NCBI GenBank assembly: GCA_944380635.1
Contig: CALWID010000017.1
Coordinates: forward strand, 1-54,839
Reading direction: 5' to 3'
Length of the DNA stretch: 54,839 nt
From: an uncultured Eubacterium sp.
GTDB taxonomy: Bacteria; Bacillota; Clostridia; Oscillospirales; Acutalibacteraceae
Position 1 is the first letter of the stretch. Each line of letters starts with the position of its first letter. The translations under genes were made by a program, and so were the position numbers. The notes under the pieces were generated by a model. The model did no database searches, was not told where the DNA came from, and saw only the letters and a list, made by a program, of their open reading frames with translations. Positions 24,861 through 34,938 of the stretch are shown here, in pieces.

Positions 24861-25304
24861 ATGAAAGTTATTTTAAAGCAGGATGTTAAAAATTTAGGTA
24901 AAAAAGGCGAACTTGTAAACGCTTCTGACGGTTACGCAAGAAATTATCTTTTTCCGCGCGGACTTGCCACCGAAGCAAACGCAAGCGCTATGAATGACTT
25001 CAATAATAAAGAAAACGCTAAGAAATACCATAAACAGCAGGAAATTAAAGCCGCTACTGCAGACGCGGAAAAACTTAACGGTAAAACTTTTAAAATTACC
25101 GCAAAAGCGGGCGCGAACGGCAAACTTTTCGGCTCAGTAACCGCAAAAGATATTTCAGCCGCTATAAAGATGGCATTAAATTTGGACATAGATAAGCGTA
25201 AAATTAGTGTTGATGATATTAAACAATTCGGCACATATGAAGCCGAAGTAAAAGTTTACCAGGGTATCACCGCAAAAATTTATGTTCAGGTGTCTGAAGC
25301 CTGA
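24861..25304 (+). CDS. rplI: Large ribosomal subunit protein bL9
   Basis: This 147-residue protein binds 23S rRNA domain V. The N-terminal signature [28 protein letters not shown] is diagnostic, and a long charged helix connects to the C-terminal domain. GGAAAGG precedes the ATG. It lies 15 bases after rnjA and 22 before dnaB, in the usual rplI-dnaB order. Confidence 0.97.
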   Translation: MKVILKQDVKNLGKKGELVNASDGYARNYLFPRGLATEANASAMNDFNNKENAKKYHKQQEIKAATADAEKLNGKTFKITAKAGANGKLFGSVTAKDISAAIKMALNLDIDKRKISVDDIKQFGTYEAEVKVYQGITAKIYVQVSEA

Positions 25305-25326
25305 CTTACGAAAAGGATGATAAAAA

Positions 25327-26700
25327 ATGCCCGAAAATAATTCAGATTCAACATTTGTGCCCTATAACTTAGAGGCGGAACAGGCTGTTTTAGGCTCAAT
25401 TCTGCTTAATCCGGATTGTATGGAAGATGTAGTTTCCATAGTTAAGCAGGAATATTTTTATCTGCCTCAGCATAAGGCAATCTTTTCTTCCCTTATGTCT
25501 ATGTTTACAGGCACCAAATCTGTAATTGACCCGATTGCCATTGCTGATTCTCTTGCAAAGGCAGGGCTTTATGACAAATCCGGCGGAAAAGAATATCTTT
25601 TAACTTTGAGAGACAGTGTTCCTTCTTCCGCCAATGTAACTACCTATGCAAAAATTGTTGAAGAGCAGTATTATCTAAGACGGCTGATTTCCGTTTCCCA
25701 GGATTTAATTGAAAAAGCCGTTTCAAACGGGTACGACGCAAATAAACTTCTTGAATATGCTGAGCAGAAAATTTACGATATTAGGCAGGGCTCAAAAGAC
25801 GATGACCCTAAAAAACTTTCTGATGTAATTATTAATGAAGTTTATGACAGATTACATAATATTACGGGTGAGGAAAAAGAAAAATATCAAGCGGTTCCGT
25901 CCGGTTTCGGTCTGCTTGACAGATATATTACCGGCCTCGGAAAATCCGACCTTATTCTAATCGGCGCGCGTCCCGCTATGGGTAAAACTTCATTCGCGCT
26001 CAATCTTGCGCAGAATATTTCAATGATGGCAAGAAAAAAATGTGTTTTTTTCAGTCTTGAAATGTCCAAAGAACAGTTGGCGGAAAGACTGCTTTCCGCA
26101 AGAGCGGGCATTCCGAGCCAAAAAATACGCAGGGGCGAACTAACTGATGATGAATGGGTGCGCCTCGGCAATGCGGCGGGCGAATTTGAAGACGCGGAAC
26201 TTTATCTTGATGATTCATCAAGTATTACCGTGCCGGAAATAAAGGCAAAAGTCCGCCGAATGAAAGATGTTGACGCCATTATAATAGATTATCTCGGTCT
26301 GCTTCAGTCTGCGGTAAGAAAAGAAAACCGCGTGCAGGAAGTTTCTGATATTACGAGAAATTTAAAAATGATGGCAAAAGATTTAAATGTGCCTGTTATA
26401 TGCTGCGCTCAGTTATCAAGAGGAACTGAGGGCAGAAATAAAAGTCACCGCCCGCAGCTTGCAGATTTAAGAGAATCAGGCTCTATCGAACAGGACGCAG
26501 ATATTGTTTTATTTTTATACAGACCCGAATATTACAGCGGTGAACTTGACGATGACAAGCGCGATGAGGTAGATGAAAACGCAACAGAACTTATTGTAGC
26601 CAAAAACAGGCATGGTGCAACAGGTACTGTTGAAATGACATTTGATAAGGAATTTACCAGATTCAGATGTGTTGAAAAAGATTACGGCAATGATAACTGA
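25327..26700 (+). CDS. dnaB: Replicative DNA helicase
   Basis: This 457-residue hexameric 5'-3' helicase unwinds DNA at the replication fork. The N-terminal domain contains NLEAEQAVLGSILLNPD; the RecA-like C-terminal domain has Walker A GARPAMGKTSFALN (about 216-229), FFSLEMSKEQLAERLL, Walker B IIIDYLGLLQ, and LRESGSIEQDADIVLFLYRP. Length is normal, with no intein. Its 3' end overlaps tilS by 11 bases. Confidence 0.97.
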   Translation: MPENNSDSTFVPYNLEAEQAVLGSILLNPDCMEDVVSIVKQEYFYLPQHKAIFSSLMSMFTGTKSVIDPIAIADSLAKAGLYDKSGGKEYLLTLRDSVPSSANVTTYAKIVEEQYYLRRLISVSQDLIEKAVSNGYDANKLLEYAEQKIYDIRQGSKDDDPKKLSDVIINEVYDRLHNITGEEKEKYQAVPSGFGLLDRYITGLGKSDLILIGARPAMGKTSFALNLAQNISMMARKKCVFFSLEMSKEQLAERLLSARAGIPSQKIRRGELTDDEWVRLGNAAGEFEDAELYLDDSSSITVPEIKAKVRRMKDVDAIIIDYLGLLQSAVRKENRVQEVSDITRNLKMMAKDLNVPVICCAQLSRGTEGRNKSHRPQLADLRESGSIEQDADIVLFLYRPEYYSGELDDDKRDEVDENATELIVAKNRHGATGTVEMTFDKEFTRFRCVEKDYGNDN

Positions 26701-27997
26701 AATTCTTAATACAGTTAAAAAATTCAATATGATTTCAAAAGGCGATTCGGTGCTTATAGCCCTTTCGGGCGGCGCCGATTCAGTTATGCTTGCTCTTTTT
26801 TTGGTAAAGATAAGAGAGCAGTATTCCCTAAAACTCACGGCCGCGCACATTGAGCACGGTATCAGAGGTAAAGAAAGCCTTGAAGACGCCGCTTTTTGTG
26901 AAAAATTCTGCAAAGAAAACGGCATTGATTTTAAAGTGATGCACATTGACGCGCCCGCTGAGGCTAAAAAACACAAAATGGGCGTTGAGGAATACAGCAG
27001 AAAAGCGCGGTATGATTTTTTTGAAACATTTGATTGTGATAAAATAGCAACCGCGCACAACTTATCCGATAATATAGAAACTATGTTATTCAGATGCGCG
27101 CGCGGCACTTCTCTTAAAGGGCTGTGTGCAATTCCTGCAAAAAGAGGTAAAATAATAAGGCCGCTGATTGAAATCAGCTCTCAGGAAATCAGAAATTATC
27201 TTAACGATAAAAATATTCCTTACAAAACAGACAGCACAAACAGCGATAATAATTATTCCCGTAATTATATACGAAATGAGATTATACCAAGGCTGAAAAC
27301 TCTTAATTCAGAGTTTGAATCGCACGCCGCGCATCTTATCTCTTCACTTCAAGATGACGAAGATTTTATTGAAAAGCATATAAACGAAATTTACAATGAT
27401 TATTGTATTGATAATAAAATATCGGTTAGCGGTATTAAATCTCTTTCGCAGAGTGAAAAAAGCCGAATCATTGCAAAATGGCTGAATGAAAATAATCTGC
27501 CTGTTAATGATAACGATATATCCGGAATTCTGGTGCTTCAGGAAAAAAATTCGCGATTTCAGATTTCACGCGGTATTTACGCAGTGTCCGCCGCAGGCTT
27601 TATAAGGCTTGTATATACTCAGTCGGAGAACGCAGAAATTTGTTTTAAAGTAACAAAAAGCGTAGTTTCTGTAAAAGATTTCTTAAATAAATGTGAATTT
27701 AATAACAAAAAGTTTGATTTTTATTGCGACTGTGATAAAATAGTTGGCAATGTAGTTGTAAGAAGCAGAAAAGAAGGGGATTCAATTTCTCCCAAAGGCA
27801 GGAAATGTTCAAAAAGCCTAAAAAAACTTTTCAACGAACTGCATATTCCTCCCGAAACAAGAAACCGTATACCGGTCATTGCGGATGATTCGGGAGTTAT
27901 CGGCATTGCAAAGATTGCCGTTTCTCAAAGAACGGCAGTGGACGGCAATACCAAAAATGTTTTAATTTTAAATATCCGTACGGAGGATAAGATTTAA
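26690..27997 (+). CDS. tilS: tRNA(Ile)-lysidine synthase
   Basis: This 435-residue N-type ATP pyrophosphatase converts C34 of tRNA-Ile(CAU) to lysidine so that it reads AUA. The PP-loop SGGADSVML (about residues 24-32), HIEHGIRGKES, and AHNLSDNIETMLFRCARGTSLKGL are family hallmarks. The C-terminal domain contains GDSISPKGRKCSKSLKKLF. ATG 26690 is chosen because it puts the PP-loop at the usual distance from the N-terminus; an in-frame TTG at 26642 is implausible. It overlaps dnaB by 11 bases and ftsH by 1. Confidence 0.93.
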   Translation: MITEILNTVKKFNMISKGDSVLIALSGGADSVMLALFLVKIREQYSLKLTAAHIEHGIRGKESLEDAAFCEKFCKENGIDFKVMHIDAPAEAKKHKMGVEEYSRKARYDFFETFDCDKIATAHNLSDNIETMLFRCARGTSLKGLCAIPAKRGKIIRPLIEISSQEIRNYLNDKNIPYKTDSTNSDNNYSRNYIRNEIIPRLKTLNSEFESHAAHLISSLQDDEDFIEKHINEIYNDYCIDNKISVSGIKSLSQSEKSRIIAKWLNENNLPVNDNDISGILVLQEKNSRFQISRGIYAVSAAGFIRLVYTQSENAEICFKVTKSVVSVKDFLNKCEFNNKKFDFYCDCDKIVGNVVVRSRKEGDSISPKGRKCSKSLKKLFNELHIPPETRNRIPVIADDSGVIGIAKIAVSQRTAVDGNTKNVLILNIRTEDKI

Positions 27998-30054
27998 TGA
28001 ACAATATGTCCAAAAATTGGAAGTCGGCTATATTTTATATTTTAATTCCCGTTTTGCTGGTGGTTATCGCTTTTGCTTTTGCAAGCCAGCAAAATTCAAC
28101 AGAAATGAAATACAGCGAAGTTGTAAATCTTTTTAAAACAAACCAGGTATCGGAATTTGAACTTGACCTTACTTCCGGTGAACTGACTTACAAAACTTTT
28201 GCAAAGCCTAAGGAAGAACAGCAATATAAAGTTCCGAGCGTAACATATTTTCTTGATGATATTAGGGACAGTATTGACGAATATAATGACGCAAACCCTG
28301 ATAATCAAATTGTTTATAACTACAAACAGAGCAGTTCAAGAAACTGGATTTTCAATCTTCTTCCTTATGTTCTGGTAATTGTCGGCGGTTCTCTTCTTGT
28401 TTGGTTTATGATGAAGAAAATGGGCGACACTATGAACAGCGAAACAAACAGAACTCTCGGTTTCGGCAGGGTTAAAACAAAGTCTGTTGAAGATAAGGAC
28501 AAAAAGACTTTTGCCGATGTTGCCGGGTGTGAGGAAGAAAAAGCGGAACTTGAAGAACTTGTTGAATTTCTTAAAGACCCGCAGAAATTCACGGAATTAG
28601 GCGCAAGAATTCCTAAGGGCGTTCTACTTGTAGGCCCTCCGGGAACAGGTAAAACCCTTCTTGCCAAAGCCGTTGCAGGTGAGGCAAACGCTCCGTTCCT
28701 TTCAATTTCCGGCTCTGACTTTGTTGAAATGTATGTCGGCGTCGGCGCAAGCCGTGTAAGAGACTTGTTTTCTCAGGCTATAAAAAAAGCGCCCGCTATT
28801 GTGTTTATTGATGAGATAGACGCTGTCGGCAGGCACAGAGGCGCAGGAACAGGCGGCGGAAACGATGAACGCGAGCAGACCCTTAACCAGTTGCTTGTTG
28901 AAATGGACGGCTTCGGCACAAACAGCGGCGTTATAGTAATTGCCGCTACAAACAGACCCGATGTTCTTGATCCCGCTCTTTTAAGGCCCGGCAGATTTGA
29001 CAGGCAGATTACAGTTAACAGACCCGATACTCAGGGCAGGGAAGATATACTTAAGGTTCATTCAAGAAATAAGCCGCTCGGTCCCGATGTTAATCTTAAA
29101 GAAATTGCGCAACTAACAATCGGATTTACCGGTGCAGACCTTGAAAATCTTTTGAACGAGGCCGCTCTGCTTGCCGCAAGGCGCCATAAAAAGGCAATTA
29201 CAAACGCTGAAATTCAGGACGCTACTACTCGTGTTGAAATGGGTACTGAAAAGAAATCCCATAAATACACTGAAAAAGCAAAAAAACTTACTGCCTATCA
29301 TGAGGCCGGTCATGCTGTTGCGTCATATTATCTTGAAAATCATGACCCTGTTAAAGAAATTTCCATTATTCCGCGCGGTATGGGTGCCGGCGGTTACACA
29401 ATGTATCAGCCTCAGGAGGAAAATTACACTTCCAAGAGCGAAATGCTTGATACACTTGTTTCAATGATGGGCGGGCGTGTTGCAGAGGCAATCGCGCTTG
29501 ATGATATTTCAACGGGAGCGTCAAACGACCTTCAGCGTGCAACTCAGATTTGCCGTGATATGGTTGCAAAATACGGTATGAGTGATGAACTCGGCCCTGT
29601 TGTCTATACTGATGAGAATAATGAAGTATTCCTCGGCAAGGATTACGGCCATGTAAATAACTACAGTGAGGAAACTTCTGCAAGAATAGATGAGCAAATC
29701 GAAAAAATGATGCGCGAAGCGTATGACAGAACTTATAAAATACTCAAAGAGCATTATGACAAACTTGATTTGGTTGCAAAAACTCTTATTGAGCGTGAAA
29801 AGATTAATGCAGAGGAATTTGATTCGCTTATGAAAAACGGTACGATGCCAAATAAAGATGATAATAATACGGCAGAAGAAAACACCGATAATAAAACTGA
29901 TGAAAACACGGGCGAATCCACCGTCAGCGAAACCGTTGTTAATTCAGAATATGATGATTTTTCAGATACAAATTCTCAGAACGGTGCCGATAACATTTCA
30001 GAAAATGAAAATACTGATAAAAATGATGACAGCACTTCTGTTGATAACGGCTGA
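27997..30054 (+). CDS. ftsH: ATP-dependent zinc metalloprotease FtsH
   Basis: This 685-residue membrane-bound AAA+ protease has two membrane helices (about 7-29 and 117-139) flanking an extracytoplasmic domain. The AAA module contains Walker A GPPGTGKT and the [24 protein letters not shown]. The M41 peptidase domain has HEAGH (H435, E436, H439). From about residue 617 a tail of about 69 residues is almost entirely Asp, Asn, Glu, Ser and Thr. The ATG overlaps the tilS stop by one base, with GGAGG 10 bases upstream. The hpt gene often found between tilS and ftsH is absent. A terminator follows. Confidence 0.97.
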   Translation: MNNMSKNWKSAIFYILIPVLLVVIAFAFASQQNSTEMKYSEVVNLFKTNQVSEFELDLTSGELTYKTFAKPKEEQQYKVPSVTYFLDDIRDSIDEYNDANPDNQIVYNYKQSSSRNWIFNLLPYVLVIVGGSLLVWFMMKKMGDTMNSETNRTLGFGRVKTKSVEDKDKKTFADVAGCEEEKAELEELVEFLKDPQKFTELGARIPKGVLLVGPPGTGKTLLAKAVAGEANAPFLSISGSDFVEMYVGVGASRVRDLFSQAIKKAPAIVFIDEIDAVGRHRGAGTGGGNDEREQTLNQLLVEMDGFGTNSGVIVIAATNRPDVLDPALLRPGRFDRQITVNRPDTQGREDILKVHSRNKPLGPDVNLKEIAQLTIGFTGADLENLLNEAALLAARRHKKAITNAEIQDATTRVEMGTEKKSHKYTEKAKKLTAYHEAGHAVASYYLENHDPVKEISIIPRGMGAGGYTMYQPQEENYTSKSEMLDTLVSMMGGRVAEAIALDDISTGASNDLQRATQICRDMVAKYGMSDELGPVVYTDENNEVFLGKDYGHVNNYSEETSARIDEQIEKMMREAYDRTYKILKEHYDKLDLVAKTLIEREKINAEEFDSLMKNGTMPNKDDNNTAEENTDNKTDENTGESTVSETVVNSEYDDFSDTNSQNGADNISENENTDKNDDSTSVDNG

Positions 30055-30081
30055 TCTAAATAATAATTACGAATAATATAC

Positions 30082-30118
30082 AAAAAATAAGATGTGGTTT
30101 ACGCATCTTATTTTTTTG
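30082..30118 (+). terminator. Terminator after ftsH
   Basis: A perfect 13-bp stem (30082-30094 with 30104-30116) with a 9-base loop ends in a run of seven Ts. Confidence 0.88.
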
Positions 30119-30192
30119 TGTCAAATTTTGTACTTATTTTGTTATATTAGTGTTTTTTTATTTCATTATATTGTTGCAATTATTACAAAATC

Positions 30193-30220
30193 TTGACAAA
30201 TCCACAATATCTTGTATAAT
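30193..30220 (+). promoter_or_regulatory. Promoter of the topoisomerase gene pair
   Basis: TTGACA (30193-30198), a 16-base spacer and TATAAT (30215-30220), 29 bases before the ATG. Both hexamers match the consensus. Confidence 0.78.
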
Positions 30221-30249
30221 ATTTCTGTATTAATAATGCGGAGGTTATT

Positions 30250-32226
30250 ATGGCCAAAAAGAACGAATACACGAATGAAAGTATAAGGTCTTTAAAAGGC
30301 GCGGACAGGGTCAGGAAAAGACCTGCGGTAATATTCGGCTCAAATGATATTGAAGGCTGCGAGCACTCAATATTTGAAATTATGAGCAACTCAATTGACG
30401 AAGCCCGTGAGGGCCGCGGAAACAAGATAGTTATTACAAGATTTAATGACTGCTCTGTTGAAGTTCAGGATTTCGGCGCAGGAATACCTGTAGATTACAA
30501 TAAAGCCGAAAAAGAAGAAAACTGGAAACTTCTTTTCTGCGAACTTTACGCGGGCGGCAAATACGGCGACGGCGCTGATAACTATGAATTTTCACTTGGT
30601 TTAAACGGTCTCGGTCTCTGCGCAACACAGTATGCGTCCGAATATATGGACGCCGAAATTCACAGGGACGGCTATTGCTATACTTTGCATTTTGAGCGCG
30701 GAAAAAATATAGGCGGTCTAAAGAGAGAACCGTATTCAAAAAAAGATACAGGCACAAGAATTAAATGGAAACCTGATTTAAAAGTTTTTACGGATATAAA
30801 TGTTCCGCTGGAGTATTTTCAGGATACTCTTAAAAGGCAGGCTATCGTTAATGACGGCATTACTTTTATCCTTAAAAATCAAACTGCAAACGGGTTTGAA
30901 ACTTTTGAGTACTGCTATAAAAACGGAATTAAAGATTATGTAGAGGAATTAGCCGGCGGCAATGCTTTTACAACGCCCCAGTACTGGGAATGTGAAAGAA
31001 CCGGCAAAGATCGTGAGGACCTCAGCGAATATAAACTTGTTATAAAAGCGGCGCTATGTTTTTCGCTTAAAACGCAGTGTAAGGAATATTACCATAATTC
31101 AAGTTTTCTTGAGCATGGCGGAGCGCCGGACAAGGCTTTCAAAAGCGCTTTTGTAAATCAAATTAACGCTTATCTCAAGGCAAACAACAAATATTCAAAA
31201 ACTGACAGTCAAATTAATATTCAGGATATAGAAGATATTATCATTTTTGTTGTTTCTTCATTTTCTACCCAGACTTCTTATGAAAATCAAACGAAAAAAT
31301 CTATAACAAATAAATTCATACAGGAGGCTATGACTGATTTCTTCCGCAAGCAACTTGAAGTCTATTTTATTGAAAACAAAATAGACGCTGATAAAATTGC
31401 GGACCAGGTTCTTATCAATATGAGAAGCCGTGTTAAGGCAGAAAATACAAGAAAAAGCCTTAAAAACACTTTGCAGACCAAAATTGATATGACTAACCGC
31501 GTTCAGAAATTTGTTGACTGCCGCTCTAAAAATGTTGAGGAAAGGGAACTGTTTATAGTTGAGGGCGACTCCGCTCTCGGAGCCTGTAAGCAGGCAAGGG
31601 ACGCAAATTTTCAGGCAATTATGCCAATACGGGGTAAAATACTTAACTGCCTTAAAAGTGAATACAGCAAAATATTTAAAAATGATATTATTACAGACCT
31701 TATTAAAGTGCTCGGCTGCGGCGTTGAGGTGCGCTCAAAAGCCTCTAAGGAACTTTCCGCGTTTGATATAAATAATCTTCGCTGGAATAAAATACTTATC
31801 TGTACCGACGCCGATGTAGACGGATTTCATATAAGAACTCTTGTATTAACTATGATTTACAGACTTATGCCGCAGCTTATTGAGCAGGGGAAAGTTTATA
31901 TTGATGAATCGCCTTTATACGAGGTAACCTGCAAAGACCAAACTTATTTTGCTTACAATGAAATGGAAATGGATAAGATAAAAGAAGAACTTAACGGTAA
32001 AAAATATACCGTTCAGCGTTCTAAAGGTCTTGGTGAGAATGAGGCGGATATGATGTCTATGACAACTATGAATCCTGCAACAAGAAGGCTTATTCTTGTT
32101 ACGCCGGATGACGCTGAAAAAACTTCACAGATATTTGACCTCTTGCTCGGCGATAATCTTGAAGGCAGAAAACAATATATTACTGATTACGGCTATCTTT
32201 ATCTTGATACAGCGGATATCAGTTGA
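30250..32226 (+). CDS. Divergent type IIA topoisomerase B subunit (ParE/GyrB-like)
   Basis: This 658-residue ATPase/TOPRIM subunit has the GHKL ATP site (EIMSNSIDEA, VEVQDFGAGIP, SLGLNGLG around 115-122), a transducer domain and TOPRIM (E438 in VEGDSALG; D520, D522 and D524 in TDADVDGFH). Several near-invariant positions differ from housekeeping GyrB/ParE: the usual YIG segment reads AVIFGSNDIEG, GLHGVG reads GLNGLG, and EGDSAGG reads EGDSALG. It probably forms a heterotetramer with the product of the next gene. GGAGG precedes the ATG. Many Clostridia carry such a pair besides canonical gyrBA, so I avoid a gene symbol. Whether it acts as topoisomerase IV is inference. Confidence 0.85.
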   Translation: MAKKNEYTNESIRSLKGADRVRKRPAVIFGSNDIEGCEHSIFEIMSNSIDEAREGRGNKIVITRFNDCSVEVQDFGAGIPVDYNKAEKEENWKLLFCELYAGGKYGDGADNYEFSLGLNGLGLCATQYASEYMDAEIHRDGYCYTLHFERGKNIGGLKREPYSKKDTGTRIKWKPDLKVFTDINVPLEYFQDTLKRQAIVNDGITFILKNQTANGFETFEYCYKNGIKDYVEELAGGNAFTTPQYWECERTGKDREDLSEYKLVIKAALCFSLKTQCKEYYHNSSFLEHGGAPDKAFKSAFVNQINAYLKANNKYSKTDSQINIQDIEDIIIFVVSSFSTQTSYENQTKKSITNKFIQEAMTDFFRKQLEVYFIENKIDADKIADQVLINMRSRVKAENTRKSLKNTLQTKIDMTNRVQKFVDCRSKNVEERELFIVEGDSALGACKQARDANFQAIMPIRGKILNCLKSEYSKIFKNDIITDLIKVLGCGVEVRSKASKELSAFDINNLRWNKILICTDADVDGFHIRTLVLTMIYRLMPQLIEQGKVYIDESPLYEVTCKDQTYFAYNEMEMDKIKEELNGKKYTVQRSKGLGENEADMMSMTTMNPATRRLILVTPDDAEKTSQIFDLLLGDNLEGRKQYITDYGYLYLDTADIS

Positions 32227-32243
32227 TTTTATAGGGTGAAATT

Positions 32244-34484
32244 ATGCCACGAAAAAAGAAAGAAAATACAAGTGAAAATACAAAGTTGAACGAAAATGTT
32301 CATATAGAAAATGCCGGAACTGTTAAAAGTGAAGTCATTACCGAGGCAATAAAATCAAATTTTATGCCTTATGCTATGAGCATTATACTCTCCCGCGCAA
32401 TCCCTGAGATAGACGGACTTAAACCGTCCCACAGGAAACTGCTTTATACTATGTATCTAATGGGGCTTTTGAACGGCAAAACCATTAAAAGCGCTAATAT
32501 AGTCGGCAGAACAATGCAATTAAATCCGCACGGCGACGCGTCTATTTATGAAACCATGGTGCGCCTTTCAAGAGGCAATGAATCTCTTTTAAATCCTTAT
32601 GTTGAGTCAAAAGGAAATTTCGGTAAAGCGTATTCTAAGAATATGATGTACGCCGCTTCGCGTTATACCGAGGCAAAACTTGCGCCTATTTGCAATGAAC
32701 TTTTCGGCGATATTGATAAAGATACCGTTGATTTTGTGGATAACTATGATAACACTATGAAAGAACCGCGCTTATTGCCGGTTACTTTTCCTTCCGTTTT
32801 ATGCAATGTTACCACGGGTATCGCCGCCGGTATGGCTTCATCAATAGCGTCCTTTAATATCAGAGAGGTTTGCGAAACAACTATTGCGCTTATGAAAAAT
32901 AAAGAGCATGTTATTTCGGATACACTTATCGCTCCTGATTTTGTAGGCGGCGGTTATGTTATTTATGATAAAGAGGAACTTGACAAGATTTATGAAACCG
33001 GAAAAGGCTCAGTCAAAGTACGCGCTAAATACACTTATGATAAATCTTATAATTGTATTGATATAACGGAAATTCCGCCAACTACAACTTCAGAGGCGGT
33101 TATAGATAAAATAGTTGAACTTGCAAAGGCGAATAAGGTTAAAGAAATTTCAGATATCAGGGATGAAACAGACTTAAAAGGTCTTAAAATTACTATTGAC
33201 CTTAAAAGAGGAACAGACCCTGACAAACTTATGCAAAGGCTTTACAGACTCACTTCGCTTGAAGATTCTTTTTCTTGTAATTTTAATATTCTTATAGACG
33301 GAAAACCAGGCGTGCGCGGTGTGCGTGAAATTCTTAATGAATGGGTAAAATTCAGGCTTAACTGCATAACACGGCGAGTAAATTTCAGCCTTGAAAAGAA
33401 AAGAAAACAACTTCATCTTTTAAAAGGACTTTCAAAAATTCTGCTTGATATTGACAAAGCAATTAAAATTGTGCGTGAAACGGAAAATGAAGCCGATGTT
33501 GTGCCTAATCTTATGATTGGTTTCGGCATTGATGAAACCCAGGCGGAATATGTGGCTGAAATAAAACTCCGCCACCTTAACCGAGAGTATATTTTAAAGC
33601 GCATTAACGATATTGAAAATCTTGAAAATGAGATTGCCGAACTTGAAGAGATACTTTCAAGCGAAAAGAAAAAGAAAAAAATAATAATTTCAGAACTTCA
33701 GAATGTTATTAAAAAATATGATATCGGCAGAAAATCAGAAATACTTTATGATGTGCCTGATGATACTGAGATAGAAGAGCCCGCGGCGGCGGATTATCCG
33801 GTAACTGTCTTCATTACCCGCGGCGGATATGTTAAAAAAATAAAAACCGCAAATCTTAGAATGAGCGGCGAACAAAAAGTTAAGGAAGGCGATGAAGTTG
33901 AGCGCAGTGTTGAATGTTCAAATAAGGACGAACTACTTGTGTTTACTTCAAGGCATCAGGTATATAAAGCGAAACTTGATGACTTTCCTGATACAAAGGC
34001 GTCTGTTTTAGGCGAATATCTGCCCGGAAAACTTGAAATGGAGGAGGGCGAAACCGTTCTCTACACCGCCGTTTTAAAGGAGTATAAGGGATATATGATT
34101 TTTGTTTTTGAAAACGGAAAACTTGCAAAAGTTGATATTTCCGCTTATGAAACAAAAACAAACAGGAAAAAACTTATTAATGCTTTTTCTGATAAATCCC
34201 CGCTTGCCGCAGCGGTTTATCTTGAGGAAGATACAGATATTGTAATAACTTCTCAAAGCGGAAGAAATCTGCTCATAAATACGGCAGTCATTCTTCCTAA
34301 AACTACCAAAAACACTCAGGGCATACAGGCTATGACCTTAAAGAAAAAAAGCGATAAGGTAATATCGCTTCATCTTTACACCCCCGGTGAATTTGAAAAA
34401 GAATGGCGTTTCAGACCAAAAAATCTGCCTGCCGCCGGCGCATTATTGAGCGCTGCCGATATCGGCGAGCAACTTTCGTTTTAA
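32244..34484 (+). CDS. Divergent type IIA topoisomerase A subunit (ParC/GyrA-like)
   Basis: This 746-residue breakage-reunion subunit carries the catalytic tyrosine Y141 in ASRYTEAKLA and an N-terminal winged helix around RAIPEIDGLKPSHRKLL. The quinolone-determining segment reads HGDASIYETMVR. Ala99 occupies the place of E. coli GyrA Ser83 and Glu103 that of Asp87. A coiled-coil (about 440-500, rich in Glu and Lys) leads to a beta-propeller-like C-terminal domain without a visible GyrA box, which favours ParC-like rather than supercoiling activity. It lies 17 bases after the B-subunit gene. Housekeeping gyrA is presumably elsewhere. Confidence 0.87.
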   Translation: MPRKKKENTSENTKLNENVHIENAGTVKSEVITEAIKSNFMPYAMSIILSRAIPEIDGLKPSHRKLLYTMYLMGLLNGKTIKSANIVGRTMQLNPHGDASIYETMVRLSRGNESLLNPYVESKGNFGKAYSKNMMYAASRYTEAKLAPICNELFGDIDKDTVDFVDNYDNTMKEPRLLPVTFPSVLCNVTTGIAAGMASSIASFNIREVCETTIALMKNKEHVISDTLIAPDFVGGGYVIYDKEELDKIYETGKGSVKVRAKYTYDKSYNCIDITEIPPTTTSEAVIDKIVELAKANKVKEISDIRDETDLKGLKITIDLKRGTDPDKLMQRLYRLTSLEDSFSCNFNILIDGKPGVRGVREILNEWVKFRLNCITRRVNFSLEKKRKQLHLLKGLSKILLDIDKAIKIVRETENEADVVPNLMIGFGIDETQAEYVAEIKLRHLNREYILKRINDIENLENEIAELEEILSSEKKKKKIIISELQNVIKKYDIGRKSEILYDVPDDTEIEEPAAADYPVTVFITRGGYVKKIKTANLRMSGEQKVKEGDEVERSVECSNKDELLVFTSRHQVYKAKLDDFPDTKASVLGEYLPGKLEMEEGETVLYTAVLKEYKGYMIFVFENGKLAKVDISAYETKTNRKKLINAFSDKSPLAAAVYLEEDTDIVITSQSGRNLLINTAVILPKTTKNTQGIQAMTLKKKSDKVISLHLYTPGEFEKEWRFRPKNLPAAGALLSAADIGEQLSF

Positions 34485-34497
34485 ATTTATGTAAATA

Positions 34498-34548
34498 CCG
34501 CTTTTAAAAGCGGCAGACGGTAAAAGCAAACGCTGAAATTTCACCGTC
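34498..34548 (+). terminator. Hairpins after the topoisomerase operon
   Basis: A perfect 16-base palindrome (34498-34513) is followed by GACGGT (34516) pairing with ACCGTC (34543). There is no clean T run, so termination here is uncertain. Confidence 0.35.
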
Positions 34549-34606
34549 ATAAATATTATTGATTTAAACGCAAATATAATTCAAGTTAATTAATGGCAAA
34601 AAACTC

Positions 34607-34635
34607 TTGCAATATATTAAAGTATGTGCTATAAT
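34607..34635 (+). promoter_or_regulatory. Promoter of secG
   Basis: TTGCAA (34607-34612), a 17-base spacer and TATAAT (34630-34635), 35 bases before the start codon. Confidence 0.75.
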
Positions 34636-34670
34636 TCTTTAGTATTAAATATCAACGGAGGATTATTCAC

Positions 34671-34922
34671 ATGCTTTGGTATCATTATGTTTTCGGTGTG
34701 GTTCTCATAATAGTTTCTATAATAATTATTGCAGTTGTTCTTTTGCAGGAAGGCCGTTCTCAGAATCTTTCCGGCGCTATTGCCGGCGGTGCGGATACTT
34801 TCCTCGGTAAATCCAAGGGCCGCACTATTGAGGCTAAACTTGAAAAAATCACAAAGTGGCTTATTGTTGCATTCTTTATATTAGTGCTTGCCGCGTTTTT
34901 GATTTTCCTGTTTATCGGCTGA
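34671..34922 (+). CDS. secG: Preprotein translocase subunit SecG
   Basis: This 83-residue protein is the small non-essential subunit of the SecYEG channel. It has two membrane helices (about 5-27 and 60-82) separated by the conserved VVLLQEGRSQNLSGAIAGGADTFLGK loop. GGAGGA precedes the ATG by 8 bases. It has its own promoter and terminator. Confidence 0.95.
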   Translation: MLWYHYVFGVVLIIVSIIIIAVVLLQEGRSQNLSGAIAGGADTFLGKSKGRTIEAKLEKITKWLIVAFFILVLAAFLIFLFIG

Positions 34923-34938
34923 TAATTATACTTACTTT

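Noticed and set aside
24944-25234. Reverse open frame of 96 codons covering rplI
   Set aside because: It is antisense to a highly conserved ribosomal protein gene, with Ser/Ala-rich product typical of antisense frames and no start context.
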